From: Paraflavitalea sp966211765
GTDB lineage: Bacteria; Bacteroidota; Bacteroidia; Chitinophagales; Chitinophagaceae
Direction: 5' to 3'
Assembly (NCBI GenBank): GCA_966211765.1
Contig: CBIHOV010000008.1
Span: 62,001 to 126,000 of the forward strand
DNA: 64,000 nt
Shown: piece after piece, positions 24,180 through 33,223 of the stretch
Position numbering within the stretch: position 1 is the first letter of the stretch
Layout of the letters: each line of letters starts with the position of its first letter
Notes under the pieces: model-generated
What the model was told of the DNA's origin: nothing
The model's database searches: none
Seen by the model: only the letters and a program-made list of their open reading frames with translations
Position numbers and translations under genes: made by a program

Positions 24180-24743
24180 ATGAAAAAAGTACTATTTGCA
24201 CTCTTCCTGATGAGCGCTTTGGCAACTGTGGCTCAGGATAAAGTAAACCCTGTAGTGAAGAAGGGATCAAAGTTCACCTATACCCTGTTTACAGGTGGCA
24301 ATACCATTCCAATGACTGCTGTGGTGGATTCACTGAGCACCGAGTATGTGAAGATCGCCTGGAATATTGAGGGCATGGGAACCGGCGGCTGGGTAATGAA
24401 AAAGAAATCGCTGGAAACGGCCACACATGGTTACTGGAGTCAGCCTACCGCGGGCACCGATGAAGACCTGGGCGATGAAACTACCGTACTTATGCTCTCA
24501 AAAGCACAATGGAACAGCCTGCAGCAGGATAAAAAGTTTGTGTACAATGATCAGACCTTCACGGTGAAACAAGGTGAGCAGACTGCTTTAAAAGTTGGCG
24601 GCAAAACGGTGGATGCGATCCAGGTAGAAGGTCCCGGTGGTACTACCCGCCTGTGGATATTGAACAATGCTGCTTTCCCCGCGCTGCTAAAAGTTGAAGG
24701 CAATTCACATGGTGTAGACCTTGATCTGAATAATATAGAATAG
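24180..24743 (+). CDS. Hypothetical exported protein
   Basis: A 187-aa protein starting MKKVLFALFLMSALATVAQ, a clear signal peptide cleaved after A17 or A18. The mature part is beta-rich with many Thr, Gly and Val (KGSKFTYTLFTGGNTIPM, GGWVMKKKSLE), and ends DLDLNNIE. I do not recognise the family; it resembles small periplasmic beta-barrel or lipocalin-like proteins only in general character. An upstream in-frame ATG (24141) would bury the signal peptide and is rejected. A strong terminator follows. Confidence 0.78.
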   Translation: MKKVLFALFLMSALATVAQDKVNPVVKKGSKFTYTLFTGGNTIPMTAVVDSLSTEYVKIAWNIEGMGTGGWVMKKKSLETATHGYWSQPTAGTDEDLGDETTVLMLSKAQWNSLQQDKKFVYNDQTFTVKQGEQTALKVGGKTVDAIQVEGPGGTTRLWILNNAAFPALLKVEGNSHGVDLDLNNIE

Positions 24744-24768
24744 CTTAATTGACCTTTCTCTTCGCATA

Positions 24769-24807
24769 AATGCTCCCGCAGTCTGTACTGCGGGAGCATT
24801 ATTTTTT
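24769..24807 (+). terminator. Strong intrinsic terminator
   Basis: AATGCTCCCGCAG (24769-24781) and CTGCGGGAGCATT (24788-24800) form a perfect 13-bp stem with a 6-nt loop, followed by ATTTTTT. Confidence 0.92.
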
Positions 24808-24849
24808 AGGTATGGTTTTTATGCTTAATTTTTCAGTGATTATTCGCCT

Positions 24850-25953
24850 ATGAATATGGATCCGCAGAAATATCTACGCTATCTTGGCTTGCCTTCTTTA
24901 TTCGGTACACACCGGACAAAAGAAATATTCAATATCAATCCCACAGCGCCCTCCCAACGTGAGGAGGCCACGGAAATTGTAATCACGGTATACGATTACA
25001 ATTCCGATTCCATGGAAGAGCGAAAGTTTGACAAGGTGCAGGATTGTTTTGGCTACAGGAATAATAACCGGATCAGTTGGATCAATATAGACGGACTGCG
25101 GAAAGCCGATGTAGAGGCCGTGAGCAACCAGTTTAGCATTCACCCCCTGCTTATTGAAGATATACTCAGCATGCACCAGCGTCCCAAGATGGATGAGGTA
25201 GAGGGAATTTTGTTCTGCTTGCTGAATATGTTGTATTTCAATGAGACAACCAGAACGGTAGAAACAGAGCAGATCAGTATCGCACTAGGTAAGGATTTTG
25301 TGATCTCCTTCCAGGAAGATGCCAGCCGGGATGTATTTGATCCCGTTCGCAACAAGCTAAGATTTGGCAATAGCAAAATACGGCAGCGTACGGCCGATTA
25401 CCTCCTCTATGCCATGCTGGATATTATTGTAGATAATTATTTCCAGGTAATGGAGAAACTGGGCGAGCAGGTAGAGCTCGTAGAAGAAGAAGTGATCCGC
25501 CGCAGTAATACGAAATCGCTGGCACGCATTAACCAGCTTCGCAAGGAACTGATCGTCCTCAAGCGGAATATTGCTCCCGTTCGCGATCTGGTCAACGGCA
25601 TTATCCGGAGTGAGAGTGATCTGCTCGACGACCGGACCACCAAGTATTTCAAAGACGTATATGATCATATTATCCAGGCCTATGACCTGAGTGAGAACTA
25701 CCGTGATATGATGACGAGTATGCAGGACCTTTATATCAATAATGTGAACCTCAAACTGAATGAGGTGATGAAGGTGATGGCCATAGTAACCTGCCTGCTG
25801 GCGCCCGCCACGGTGATAGGCGGCATTTTTGGAATGAACTTCGACAATATTCCTTCCATTCACAACAAATGGGGCTTTTTCATTGCCGTTGGGTTGATGT
25901 TGTTGATCCCCATATGGATGTTGCGGGCCTTTAGAAGGCGCGGATGGTTTTAG
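24850..25953 (+). CDS. corA: Magnesium/cobalt transporter CorA
   Basis: A 367-aa CorA-family channel. The long cytoplasmic part (residues 1-300) includes the coiled helices LDIIVDNYFQVMEKLGEQVE and the RRSNTKSLARINQLRKEL region. Two C-terminal transmembrane helices follow, with the signature GMN at residues 328-330 and a basic tail RAFRRRGWF. The homopentamer imports Mg2+ (and Co2+/Ni2+) down the membrane potential. Monocistronic by flanking terminator and spacing. Confidence 0.94.
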   Translation: MNMDPQKYLRYLGLPSLFGTHRTKEIFNINPTAPSQREEATEIVITVYDYNSDSMEERKFDKVQDCFGYRNNNRISWINIDGLRKADVEAVSNQFSIHPLLIEDILSMHQRPKMDEVEGILFCLLNMLYFNETTRTVETEQISIALGKDFVISFQEDASRDVFDPVRNKLRFGNSKIRQRTADYLLYAMLDIIVDNYFQVMEKLGEQVELVEEEVIRRSNTKSLARINQLRKELIVLKRNIAPVRDLVNGIIRSESDLLDDRTTKYFKDVYDHIIQAYDLSENYRDMMTSMQDLYINNVNLKLNEVMKVMAIVTCLLAPATVIGGIFGMNFDNIPSIHNKWGFFIAVGLMLLIPIWMLRAFRRRGWF

Positions 25954-26033
25954 CGGCATTATTCTTTCCCGATATTGTTGTATTTTCAGTATTCTGAGAT
26001 CAAATTATTGCTTCCTGAAAAAACACTTTCTTT

Positions 26034-27035
26034 ATGTCAACCAATCGTCGTCGTTTTTTGCAACAACTGGGTGGACTGGCCGCCGGTTTTGGTGCAGTAT
26101 CTACCGGGTTTGCTGCCTGCAGTGATGGAACGCCTGCCACTGATACTCCTAAAACAGACACTTCTACGGCCGGCACAGTCGCTGCCGCTGCCAAAATGTT
26201 CTTCACCATCTCCCTGGCACAGTGGTCGCTGCACAAAGACCTCTTTGATAAAAAACTGGACAACCTCGATTTTCCGCTGGTGTCCAAAAGAGACTATGGC
26301 ATTGACGTAGTAGAATATGTGAACCAGTTTTTCAAAGACAAAGCGAAGGATGAGAAATACCTGGCCGAGTTGCTGAAACGGTGCCATGACAATGGCGTAA
26401 AGAACCACCTCATTATGGTCGATGGCGAAGGATCGCTGGGCGCCCCCGATGATAAGGAAAGACTGAAAGCAGTAGAAAACCATTATCAATGGGTGGATGC
26501 TGCGAAATACCTGGGTTGTGCCACCATCCGTGTGAATGCACATGGAGAAGGCAGCAGGGAGGATGTGCAGAAAGCCGCTATTGATGGGTTGAGCCGGTTG
26601 GGCGAATACGGCGCCAAAGCGGGTATCAATGTGATCGTGGAAAACCATGGTGGTTATACTTCCGATGGCAGCTGGCTGGTGGGGGTAATGAAAGGGGTAA
26701 ACAAACCCAATGTAGGCACCCTGCCCGATTTTGGTAACTTCTGTGTGAAGCGTGATGGTAAAGGTATGTATGATGGAAAGTGCATAGAAGAGTATGACCG
26801 CTATAAAGGTACCCAGGAAATGATGCCTTATGCCAAAGGAGTAAGCGCCAAAACTTATGAATTTGATGCGCAGGGTAATTGCATAGAAACTGATTACTAC
26901 AAAATGCTCAAAATAGTAAAGGATGCCGGCTTTACCGGTTATATCGGTATAGAATTCGAAGGCAGCAAGGGCGACCCTGTAGAAGGTATTAAGAAAACAA
27001 AAGCATTACTGGAAAAAGTGGGCGCTACTTTATAA
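26034..27035 (+). CDS. Tat-exported sugar phosphate isomerase/epimerase (TIM barrel)
   Basis: A 333-aa protein with a twin-arginine signal (NRRRFLQQLGG, residues 4-14) and a lipobox-like GFAAC (C29), so probably a Tat-exported lipoprotein. Residues 55-333 are an AP-endonuclease-2/xylose-isomerase-like TIM barrel (VVEYVNQFFKD, VIVENHGGYTSDG, GTLPDFGNFC, YIGIEFEG). Family members isomerise or epimerise sugars using a divalent metal. A Thr/Pro/Ala-rich linker follows the lipobox. Substrate unknown. Confidence 0.9.
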   Translation: MSTNRRRFLQQLGGLAAGFGAVSTGFAACSDGTPATDTPKTDTSTAGTVAAAAKMFFTISLAQWSLHKDLFDKKLDNLDFPLVSKRDYGIDVVEYVNQFFKDKAKDEKYLAELLKRCHDNGVKNHLIMVDGEGSLGAPDDKERLKAVENHYQWVDAAKYLGCATIRVNAHGEGSREDVQKAAIDGLSRLGEYGAKAGINVIVENHGGYTSDGSWLVGVMKGVNKPNVGTLPDFGNFCVKRDGKGMYDGKCIEEYDRYKGTQEMMPYAKGVSAKTYEFDAQGNCIETDYYKMLKIVKDAGFTGYIGIEFEGSKGDPVEGIKKTKALLEKVGATL

Positions 27036-27084
27036 TTACTGATTATTAATTATTGATTACTGTGTTGGCGGCTGGTCGCTGATC

Positions 27085-28119
27085 TCAATAACTCATTTCA
27101 TCAAGCTTTACTTTTCCTTTGAAGGTCCAGAAAACAAAGGAAGTATAAATGGCTACCAATGGCGTACCGATCACGGCAATGGTTAGCAAGATCTTCATGG
27201 TCTTATAGGAAGAAGCGCCATTGTGGACCGTAATGCTGTTGGCGGGATTGACAGTGGAATACAACAGGTACGGATATACTTCCAGTGCTACCATCACGAG
27301 CAATAAAGCAATCGTAAAGGCTGAGCTGAAAAATGCATAGCGGTATTTTCCCTTCTTGATCTGTCGTGGAATATTGGCAATACTCAATACCATTAATATA
27401 GGAATAATAAATGCCGCCGGATTGGAGCGAAAGAAATCACTGAGGTGTGGTATGTACAATAGTGTATAGAGGGTAGTGATGACAAAACTGAGTACAAAGA
27501 AAATAATGAAGTTCCGGGAAAGCAGGCGCAGCCTGGCATAGAGCCGCTTTTCGGTTTTCATGGTCAGGTAAATGGAGCCATGCATCATAAACAAAGCCAG
27601 GGTGGTGATGGCTACCATGATGGAAAACGGATTGAAGAAAGAGAGCCAGTTGCCGGCAAACTCCTGTTGCTCATTGAGTGGAATTCCGAATGCTACATTG
27701 CCCAGCATAAGACCCAGCGAAAGGGCAATAATAATACTGGCGGCAGAGTAAACGATATCCCAGGTCTTGCGCCACCAGAGCATCGGCTCTTTACTCCGAA
27801 ACTCAATGGCCACCGCCCGGAAGATGATACCTACCAAAAAGACCATGAAGGGAATATAGAAGGCAGAAAAGATCGCTGCATAGGCTATGGGAAAACCGGC
27901 AAATAAAGCGCCGCCTCCGATCACCAGCCAAACTTCATTACCATCCCACACAGGCCCGATGGCATTGAGCGCTATGCGCCGGCTTTGTTCTTTTTTTAAC
28001 AAGAGGTGCAGGGCACCAGCTCCCAGGTCAAACCCATCGAGGATAGCATACCCGCTGATGACGGCCCCAAATACCAGGAACCACCATACATTATAGTCAA
28101 GTCCGAGAAATGTTTCCAT
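27085..28119 (-). CDS. cydB: Cytochrome bd ubiquinol oxidase subunit II
   Basis: A 344-aa protein with about eight membrane helices, including the conserved starts WWFLVFGAVISGYAILDGFD and GPVWDGNEVWLVIGGG, both CydB signatures. With CydA it forms the quinol oxidase that reduces O2 with high affinity. It lies 11 bp downstream of cydA on the same strand. No cydX-like micropeptide or cydDC is seen next to it. Confidence 0.96.
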   Translation of the reverse strand: METFLGLDYNVWWFLVFGAVISGYAILDGFDLGAGALHLLLKKEQSRRIALNAIGPVWDGNEVWLVIGGGALFAGFPIAYAAIFSAFYIPFMVFLVGIIFRAVAIEFRSKEPMLWWRKTWDIVYSAASIIIALSLGLMLGNVAFGIPLNEQQEFAGNWLSFFNPFSIMVAITTLALFMMHGSIYLTMKTEKRLYARLRLLSRNFIIFFVLSFVITTLYTLLYIPHLSDFFRSNPAAFIIPILMVLSIANIPRQIKKGKYRYAFFSSAFTIALLLVMVALEVYPYLLYSTVNPANSITVHNGASSYKTMKILLTIAVIGTPLVAIYTSFVFWTFKGKVKLDEMSY

Positions 28120-28130
28120 GTGTTGACAGG

Positions 28131-29510
28131 TTAATGTGCTAATAATGGGTTGTCGCGCTTACTGCCTTCTTCAATATCTTCTTTGGAACCGTAATCCACC
28201 GGCCCGTGTTGTATTTTCTTGTTGAGCAAATACAGGAAGAGTATCAGCAGCAGCAGGTACACTACCATAAACATGATGAGCGAAAATAGTACCTGGTTGG
28301 CAGTGACTGCTTTAGACAGGGCATCGGATGTTCGAAGCAATCCATAGACCACCCAGGGTTGCCGGCCCATTTCCGCTGCAAACCATCCCGCCTGGTTGGC
28401 AATCTGCGGCAGCAGCACGGACCATACAAATATCCACAGCAGCCATCGTTTGTCAAACAGCTTATTGCGGTAATAAAGCCAGGTGGCGAAAACGGATAAA
28501 GCAATGAGGGAAACTCCTATCGCCACCATAATATGGTAAAACTGAAAGATGGCATTTACCTGCCGGGGGCGTTCGTTTTCAGGAAAGGCATTCAACCCCT
28601 TAATGGGTGCTTTGAAATCTCCATGAATGAGGAAAGAAAGCCCGCCGGGAATACGGATACCTTTTGTTTCCTGGGTTTTATTGTTCACATACCCCAGCAG
28701 GTACATATCACCTGTGGCCAGGGAATCATAATGCCCTTCGAGGGCAGCCAGTTTGGCCGGCTGGTTTTTGGAAACGCCATCGGCGCTTTTATGACCCACA
28801 AACAATTGAAGCAGGGAAAAAATGGTGGCGGTGATGAGGGCTATTTTGAAAGAGGGTTTGGCCAGGGTGAGGTGTTTGTTTTTTAAGATGTACCAGGCAT
28901 TTACGCTTAGCACCAGGAAAGCGCCTGCCAGGAAGGCTCCTATCCACACATGGGTGAGGCGTTCTACACTGGAAGGGTTAAATACCATGGCCCAGAAATC
29001 GGTGATCTCGGCACGGGCATTCATCCCTTCGCCTACGATCCTGAAACCAGCGGGTGTTTGCTGCCAGGAATTGGCCACCACGATCCATACGGCGGAAAAC
29101 ATCGAACCGAGGAATACCATGAGGGCAGAGAAAAAATGGACTTTGGGCCCTACCCTGTTCCAGCCAAAGATGAGGATGCCGAGAAAGCCTGATTCAAGGG
29201 CAAAAGCAAAGATGCCTTCTGCAGCCAGGGCACTGCCAAAAATATCGCCTACGTATTTAGAGTAAGTAGCCCAGTTGGTACCAAACTCAAATTCCATGAT
29301 GATGCCGGTGGCTACGCCGATACCAAAGATGAGCGCAAAGATCTTTATCCAGAAACGGGTGATCTGTTCGTAACGCTTATCGCCTGTTTTGAGGTACATC
29401 CCCTCAAAAATGACGAGCAGCAAACCCAGACCAATACTTAATGGCGGATAGATGTAATGAAATGCAATGGTGAATGCAAACTGAACACGGGATAGTATTT
29501 CGACATCCAT
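28131..29510 (-). CDS. cydA: Cytochrome bd ubiquinol oxidase subunit I
   Basis: A 459-aa protein with about nine membrane helices. The heme-ligand His near residue 18 (AFHYIYPPLSIGLG) and the GRQPWVVYGLLRT motif near residue 390 are present. The quinol-binding Q-loop is short, so this is the short-Q-loop class. It is the first gene of the cydAB operon. Family knowledge: bd oxidases support respiration at low oxygen and resist NO and peroxide. Confidence 0.96.
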   Translation of the reverse strand: MDVEILSRVQFAFTIAFHYIYPPLSIGLGLLLVIFEGMYLKTGDKRYEQITRFWIKIFALIFGIGVATGIIMEFEFGTNWATYSKYVGDIFGSALAAEGIFAFALESGFLGILIFGWNRVGPKVHFFSALMVFLGSMFSAVWIVVANSWQQTPAGFRIVGEGMNARAEITDFWAMVFNPSSVERLTHVWIGAFLAGAFLVLSVNAWYILKNKHLTLAKPSFKIALITATIFSLLQLFVGHKSADGVSKNQPAKLAALEGHYDSLATGDMYLLGYVNNKTQETKGIRIPGGLSFLIHGDFKAPIKGLNAFPENERPRQVNAIFQFYHIMVAIGVSLIALSVFATWLYYRNKLFDKRWLLWIFVWSVLLPQIANQAGWFAAEMGRQPWVVYGLLRTSDALSKAVTANQVLFSLIMFMVVYLLLLILFLYLLNKKIQHGPVDYGSKEDIEEGSKRDNPLLAH

Positions 29511-29601
29511 GGGAAAGATGTTTGATGGCTAAATTAGATCAAATCCCTTGATGGGGATTGGTTCTCACCGGCAAGCAGGTTCACACAACAGACACGGTAT
29601 A

Positions 29602-29632
29602 TAAAAAAACATCCCGCCATACGGCAGGACGC
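29602..29632 (-). terminator. Intrinsic terminator for the DUF2480 gene
   Basis: On the minus strand CCTGCC and GGCGGG pair (one wobble) around GTAT, followed by ATGTTTTTTTATA. It separates the DUF2480 gene from cydAB. Confidence 0.75.
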
Positions 29633-29640
29633 AAATACAA

Positions 29641-30147
29641 TTATTTCTTTTTGAAGATGGGAACTGTACTACACGGTTCGCCATACATAATACTTTTAGC
29701 TACCGGCCGCAATTTCTTGGTAATCTCCAGGTAGGCAAATTCACCAATGGGTAGATCACCGCAACCCTTTACCACCACCCGTTGATCGGTGTATTCGGCC
29801 TCCGGGATAGCTGCTATATTTTGAATGAAAAGTTGTTGCCTGGCTGTTTGTTCGTTTCCGAAGATAATGTCTTTTGCCACGGGCTGCAGGTAAGTGGCTA
29901 CCAGCATATAAGCCCACATGGGAATAATGGCATCTGCTGTACAGGTAACAGCTACTACTTTGTCCTGGTAGATTGTCCAGTCGATCTGCTGAAGGGCAGC
30001 GCGGAAATCTTTTTCTTTGAGGATGAGTTCCATGAACAGGTGTGGCTTCAGATCAAATAGCCCTATCTCCTCTTTGGGATAGTACTCCTCGAGGTCCAAC
30101 GTGATCAGCCCACTGGCAGTTACCTTATTAATGATCTCATCGCTCAT
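29641..30147 (-). CDS. DUF2480 family protein
   Basis: A 168-aa cytoplasmic protein matching a family found almost only in Bacteroidetes (SDEIINKVTASGLITLDLEEYYP start, VVVKGCGDLPIGEFAYLEIT near the end). Function unknown. It is a mixed alpha/beta protein with no signal peptide or membrane segment. A TAACTTTG box lies 25 bases upstream. It is bounded by terminators, so monocistronic. Confidence 0.9.
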   Translation of the reverse strand: MSDEIINKVTASGLITLDLEEYYPKEEIGLFDLKPHLFMELILKEKDFRAALQQIDWTIYQDKVVAVTCTADAIIPMWAYMLVATYLQPVAKDIIFGNEQTARQQLFIQNIAAIPEAEYTDQRVVVKGCGDLPIGEFAYLEITKKLRPVAKSIMYGEPCSTVPIFKKK

Positions 30148-30172
30148 GACTTATCTGTTTCAGGAATATTAA

Positions 30173-30180
30173 CAAAGTTA
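30173..30180 (-). promoter_or_regulatory. -7 box TAACTTTG of the DUF2480 gene
   Basis: Exact TAnnTTTG element on the minus strand, 25 bases upstream of the start codon at 30147. Confidence 0.55.
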
Positions 30181-30225
30181 CGTTGCAATTGGTTGCCCTG
30201 AAAGCAAAATGAGCCCTGAATTGGC

Positions 30226-30258
30226 ACAAAAAAAGATCCCGTTCTAATGAACGGGACC
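30226..30258 (-). terminator. Strong intrinsic terminator for the PpiD-like gene
   Basis: On the minus strand GGTCCCGTTC and GAACGGGATC form a near-perfect 10-bp stem with loop ATTA, followed by seven T. Confidence 0.9.
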
Positions 30259-30286
30259 TCTCTGTAATATTATATGTTAGAACAGT

Positions 30287-32413
30287 TTAGTAGAACTTGT
30301 AGCGATTGTCGGTAATATCGGCTGCCTTCTTCAATGTTTCGATGATCAGGTAGCTGCTACGCTGAATTTGCTGAGCTGCCATTTGTTGCTGCATCTTGAT
30401 ATCCAATCCGGCATTGGGCTGGGCAGTAACATTATTTACCTTGATATAATACACACCAATCTCTCCATAAATGGGATCAGATACTTTGGCCTGGTAATTC
30501 TTGTTGAAAGAAGCGCCAATGAGTTTTGACTCATTACCCAGGTTTGGAATATAACCCGCAGAGAATGCCACACTATCCAGTTGTTGAACAGGCTGGTTCA
30601 CGACTTTGGTCACTGCATCGAGTGAAGCAGGCGTACCTACTTTCTGACTGATCTGCTCGGCTTTCTTCTTATTGCGTATTTTAAATTCTACCAGGGGGCG
30701 AGCTCTTTCGATTGGCATGGTGCCTTTGTCATAGCTGTTTACCAATACTGGTACAATGTATTTGTCACCTATAAAATAAGGCTCTGCAGCTACATCACCG
30801 ATCTTGGCATCATTGTACATCCACTTAACCAGGGCGCGGCTGCTGCCCAGTCCGGGAATATTGCTTTCCAGGGGCTGAACATCATAAGCGTTGAACTTGG
30901 TAAGGTTCTGTTTTTTGATATTGTCCTCAAACGCTTTCCTGTCGCGACTTTCCGAAGCAAATGTAGAAGCTGCCTGATGAGCAGTATTGGTGGTCAGCTC
31001 GCTTGGATAAACAGGCTGGGAAAAATAGGCGATATTATAGGCTGGAGAAGAACCTTTCTGAGAGAGGATCTCTATATAATGGTAACCATATTCTGTTTTT
31101 ACCACGCCCTTTGAGCCGACAGGTTTACCAAAAATGAAGTCGTTGAACTCTGCAGTCATACGGCCGGATACTACATTATCATATATACCACCCGTCTCTT
31201 TCGTACCGTCGTCAGAATATTTTATGCAAAGGGTATCGAAGTTGGCGCCGCCTTTAATGGCCAGTTCCACACTGTCAACAATACGTTTGGCAGTAGAGTC
31301 GTAACGAACGGGTTGTAATTCGCCTGTGCGCTGATCGCGCTGGTGAGTAGCTACCAGTATGTGACGAACTTTTACGGAATCGGGCCATTGCTTTTCACTC
31401 ACGATACGAGCCAGGGTATAGGAACCGCCATCGAGGTAAGGTCCGTATACACCGCCAACGGGTGTCTTAACAATAGAGTCAATTTTTTCGATCTTTATTT
31501 CTTTGCGGGAAATATTGCTGGCATAATAAGGAGTCTGGCTATTTTCCCTCAGGAAGAAAGCGTTGATATCCGAAGTAGTGGCAAAAGTATCTTTCAGTTT
31601 TTCCACACGCTCACGCACAGCAGCTGAATCGGCTGCGCTGGGTGCTGCATTGAACATTACGTATTCTATGCCGCGCACTTTATCCTGTTTGAAAGCTTCT
31701 TTGTGTTCTTCCACATATTTGCGCACCTCATCGTCAGTTACCTTGATGGTAGAATCGGCGATGCTGTTGTAAGGAATATTAACATAAGAGATAGAGGCCA
31801 GCTGGCTATTGTCGGTATTTCTCTTTTCTATGAGCCATTTTGGTACATAGTAACTTTTACCGATCATGCCCACGAATTTTTCGCGGATGCGCTGTTTTTC
31901 CAGGGCAGGTACAAATTCACCCCAAAAATTATTGTATTCAGGCGATTTCTTTTTCAGACCGCGGATAGCCTGGAAAGCTGCCTGTGCATCATAAGCACCG
32001 GTTTGTGGGTTGGTGAATTGCTGACGCAATTGCTGGGGCGGGTTAGCACCATATAATATGTCACCTTTTTCTTTGTCGCTTACTACAAAGCCCAGTTTAT
32101 CGAGCTCTTTGTCCAGAACTGCGTTTTCCACATATTCATTCCAAAGGCTTTCGCGGATCTGCTGGCGGAATTGTTCATCCACATGCTGGCCATTGGCGGT
32201 GTAGTTGTTTTCAGCGGTGGCAAGTCTTTTCTCGAAGTCCATAACATCGACTTTCGTACCGTTGATCTTTCCGAGGGTGGTTGATTGTCCACTGAATAAT
32301 CCCCCACTTCTTCCACTAAAGGCATCCTGTACAATAAAGGCGATCAATGCTAAAGCAATCGCTGCAATAATGATCCACGCAGCTTTGTCGCGGATGGTCT
32401 GAATGATAGACAT
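30287..32413 (-). CDS. PpiD/SurA-type periplasmic peptidyl-prolyl isomerase chaperone
   Basis: A 708-aa protein with one N-terminal membrane anchor (residues 11-30, WIIIAAIALALIAFIVQDAF). An SurA_N-type chaperone region follows (residues about 35-230, NEYVENAVLDKELDKLGFVVSD). A PpiC rotamase domain spans about residues 345-450 (VRHILVATHQR, FDTLCIKYSDDGTKETGG, GVVKTEYGYHYIEI). The remainder is a second SurA-like part. It assists folding of exported proteins at the inner membrane. A TATTTTTG box lies 37 bases upstream. It is the first leftward gene beside the candidate origin. Confidence 0.92.
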   Translation of the reverse strand: MSIIQTIRDKAAWIIIAAIALALIAFIVQDAFSGRSGGLFSGQSTTLGKINGTKVDVMDFEKRLATAENNYTANGQHVDEQFRQQIRESLWNEYVENAVLDKELDKLGFVVSDKEKGDILYGANPPQQLRQQFTNPQTGAYDAQAAFQAIRGLKKKSPEYNNFWGEFVPALEKQRIREKFVGMIGKSYYVPKWLIEKRNTDNSQLASISYVNIPYNSIADSTIKVTDDEVRKYVEEHKEAFKQDKVRGIEYVMFNAAPSAADSAAVRERVEKLKDTFATTSDINAFFLRENSQTPYYASNISRKEIKIEKIDSIVKTPVGGVYGPYLDGGSYTLARIVSEKQWPDSVKVRHILVATHQRDQRTGELQPVRYDSTAKRIVDSVELAIKGGANFDTLCIKYSDDGTKETGGIYDNVVSGRMTAEFNDFIFGKPVGSKGVVKTEYGYHYIEILSQKGSSPAYNIAYFSQPVYPSELTTNTAHQAASTFASESRDRKAFEDNIKKQNLTKFNAYDVQPLESNIPGLGSSRALVKWMYNDAKIGDVAAEPYFIGDKYIVPVLVNSYDKGTMPIERARPLVEFKIRNKKKAEQISQKVGTPASLDAVTKVVNQPVQQLDSVAFSAGYIPNLGNESKLIGASFNKNYQAKVSDPIYGEIGVYYIKVNNVTAQPNAGLDIKMQQQMAAQQIQRSSYLIIETLKKAADITDNRYKFY

Positions 32414-33223
32414 ATAATATTATATTACTCCCGTTGTTTTAAGCGGATGGCAAAAATAGGGTAAAAAAGATTATGAACAAATTGTGGAAAACAGGGTCAA
32501 ATATGCACCAACACAGCGTTTTATGATGTTGATCTTATGCCAATTATTATTCTCATGGCATTACCTATTTTACAGGTTTATAATATTATCCGGGCAAAGG
32601 GGGAGATTTAGAGAAAATGGGGTGTTTTGTCGGAGTTCATTTTAATCAGGCAGGATAATTTAACTGGATAAAACGGTTTGCCTGCAGGCAGTTCTTTGTT
32701 TTGAGGAGATTAGGACCGGAGATAGGTCGTTAAATGTGTGATTTTTGAAAGAAAGGAGATCAACGCATATTTTGGCTTTTATTGTGTTGAAGAAGGCATT
32801 TTTTTCCGTGAAACGCGCATGTGAAGACAGTGTCCCCACGATTTCGTGAATAAGTAGGGAAAGCAGTGGAAAACCCGGGAATTGGTACTCCGGAAATGGT
32901 GGATACTTGGATTAAAAGTTGTCGACCCGGTGCCTGCCGGAAAAGGGGTGTACACAAACCCAGGGTTATTCCACCTCCATTAACACCCCTATTGTGCTGT
33001 GGATAGTGTTTATTTATACCGGTCCTTTTTAATCCACATACGTGGAAAAAGGGCGTAGATGCACAACCAGCGGGAGGTTCTGACTGTTAATGAATTGTGG
33101 AAAACAGTGGATAAAGGTGTTGTTGTAACTTTACCAAAATTTGTGAAGAAGGTTTTATCCACGAATTCACACCCGTAATAGTAATAGGTTCTTTATAATA
33201 ATAGATAAGTAATAATAAATACT
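32414..33223. other. Candidate chromosomal replication origin (oriC)
   Basis: 810 bp without a gene, between divergent genes. DnaA-box-like nonamers cluster here. TGTGGAAAA, the complement of TTTTCCACA, is at 32483-32491 and 33096-33104. One-mismatch forms are at 32471-32479, 32845-32853, 32865-32873, 32999-33007, 33030-33038, 33041-33049, 33106-33114 and 33155-33163. An AT-rich stretch with TAATAG-type trinucleotides (33176-33220) follows the last boxes. mnmG, a common origin neighbour, starts 3.5 kb to the right, two parS-like sites lie 3.6-4.4 kb away and dnaN is 15 kb to the left. Flanking genes point away on both sides. No box is a perfect TTATCCACA, so this is an inference. Confidence 0.5.
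32451..32458 (-). promoter_or_regulatory. -7 box TATTTTTG of the PpiD-like gene
   Basis: Exact TAnnTTTG element on the minus strand, 37 bases upstream of the start codon at 32413. Confidence 0.5.

Noticed and set aside
32760..32957. 65-codon minus-strand ORF in the candidate origin
   Set aside because: No domain, promoter or RBS, and it overlaps the DnaA-box cluster.
33176..33200. TAATAGTAATAG trinucleotides as a DnaA-trio element
   Set aside because: The trinucleotides read on the opposite strand from the known trio orientation relative to the boxes, so I do not claim a DnaA-trio.
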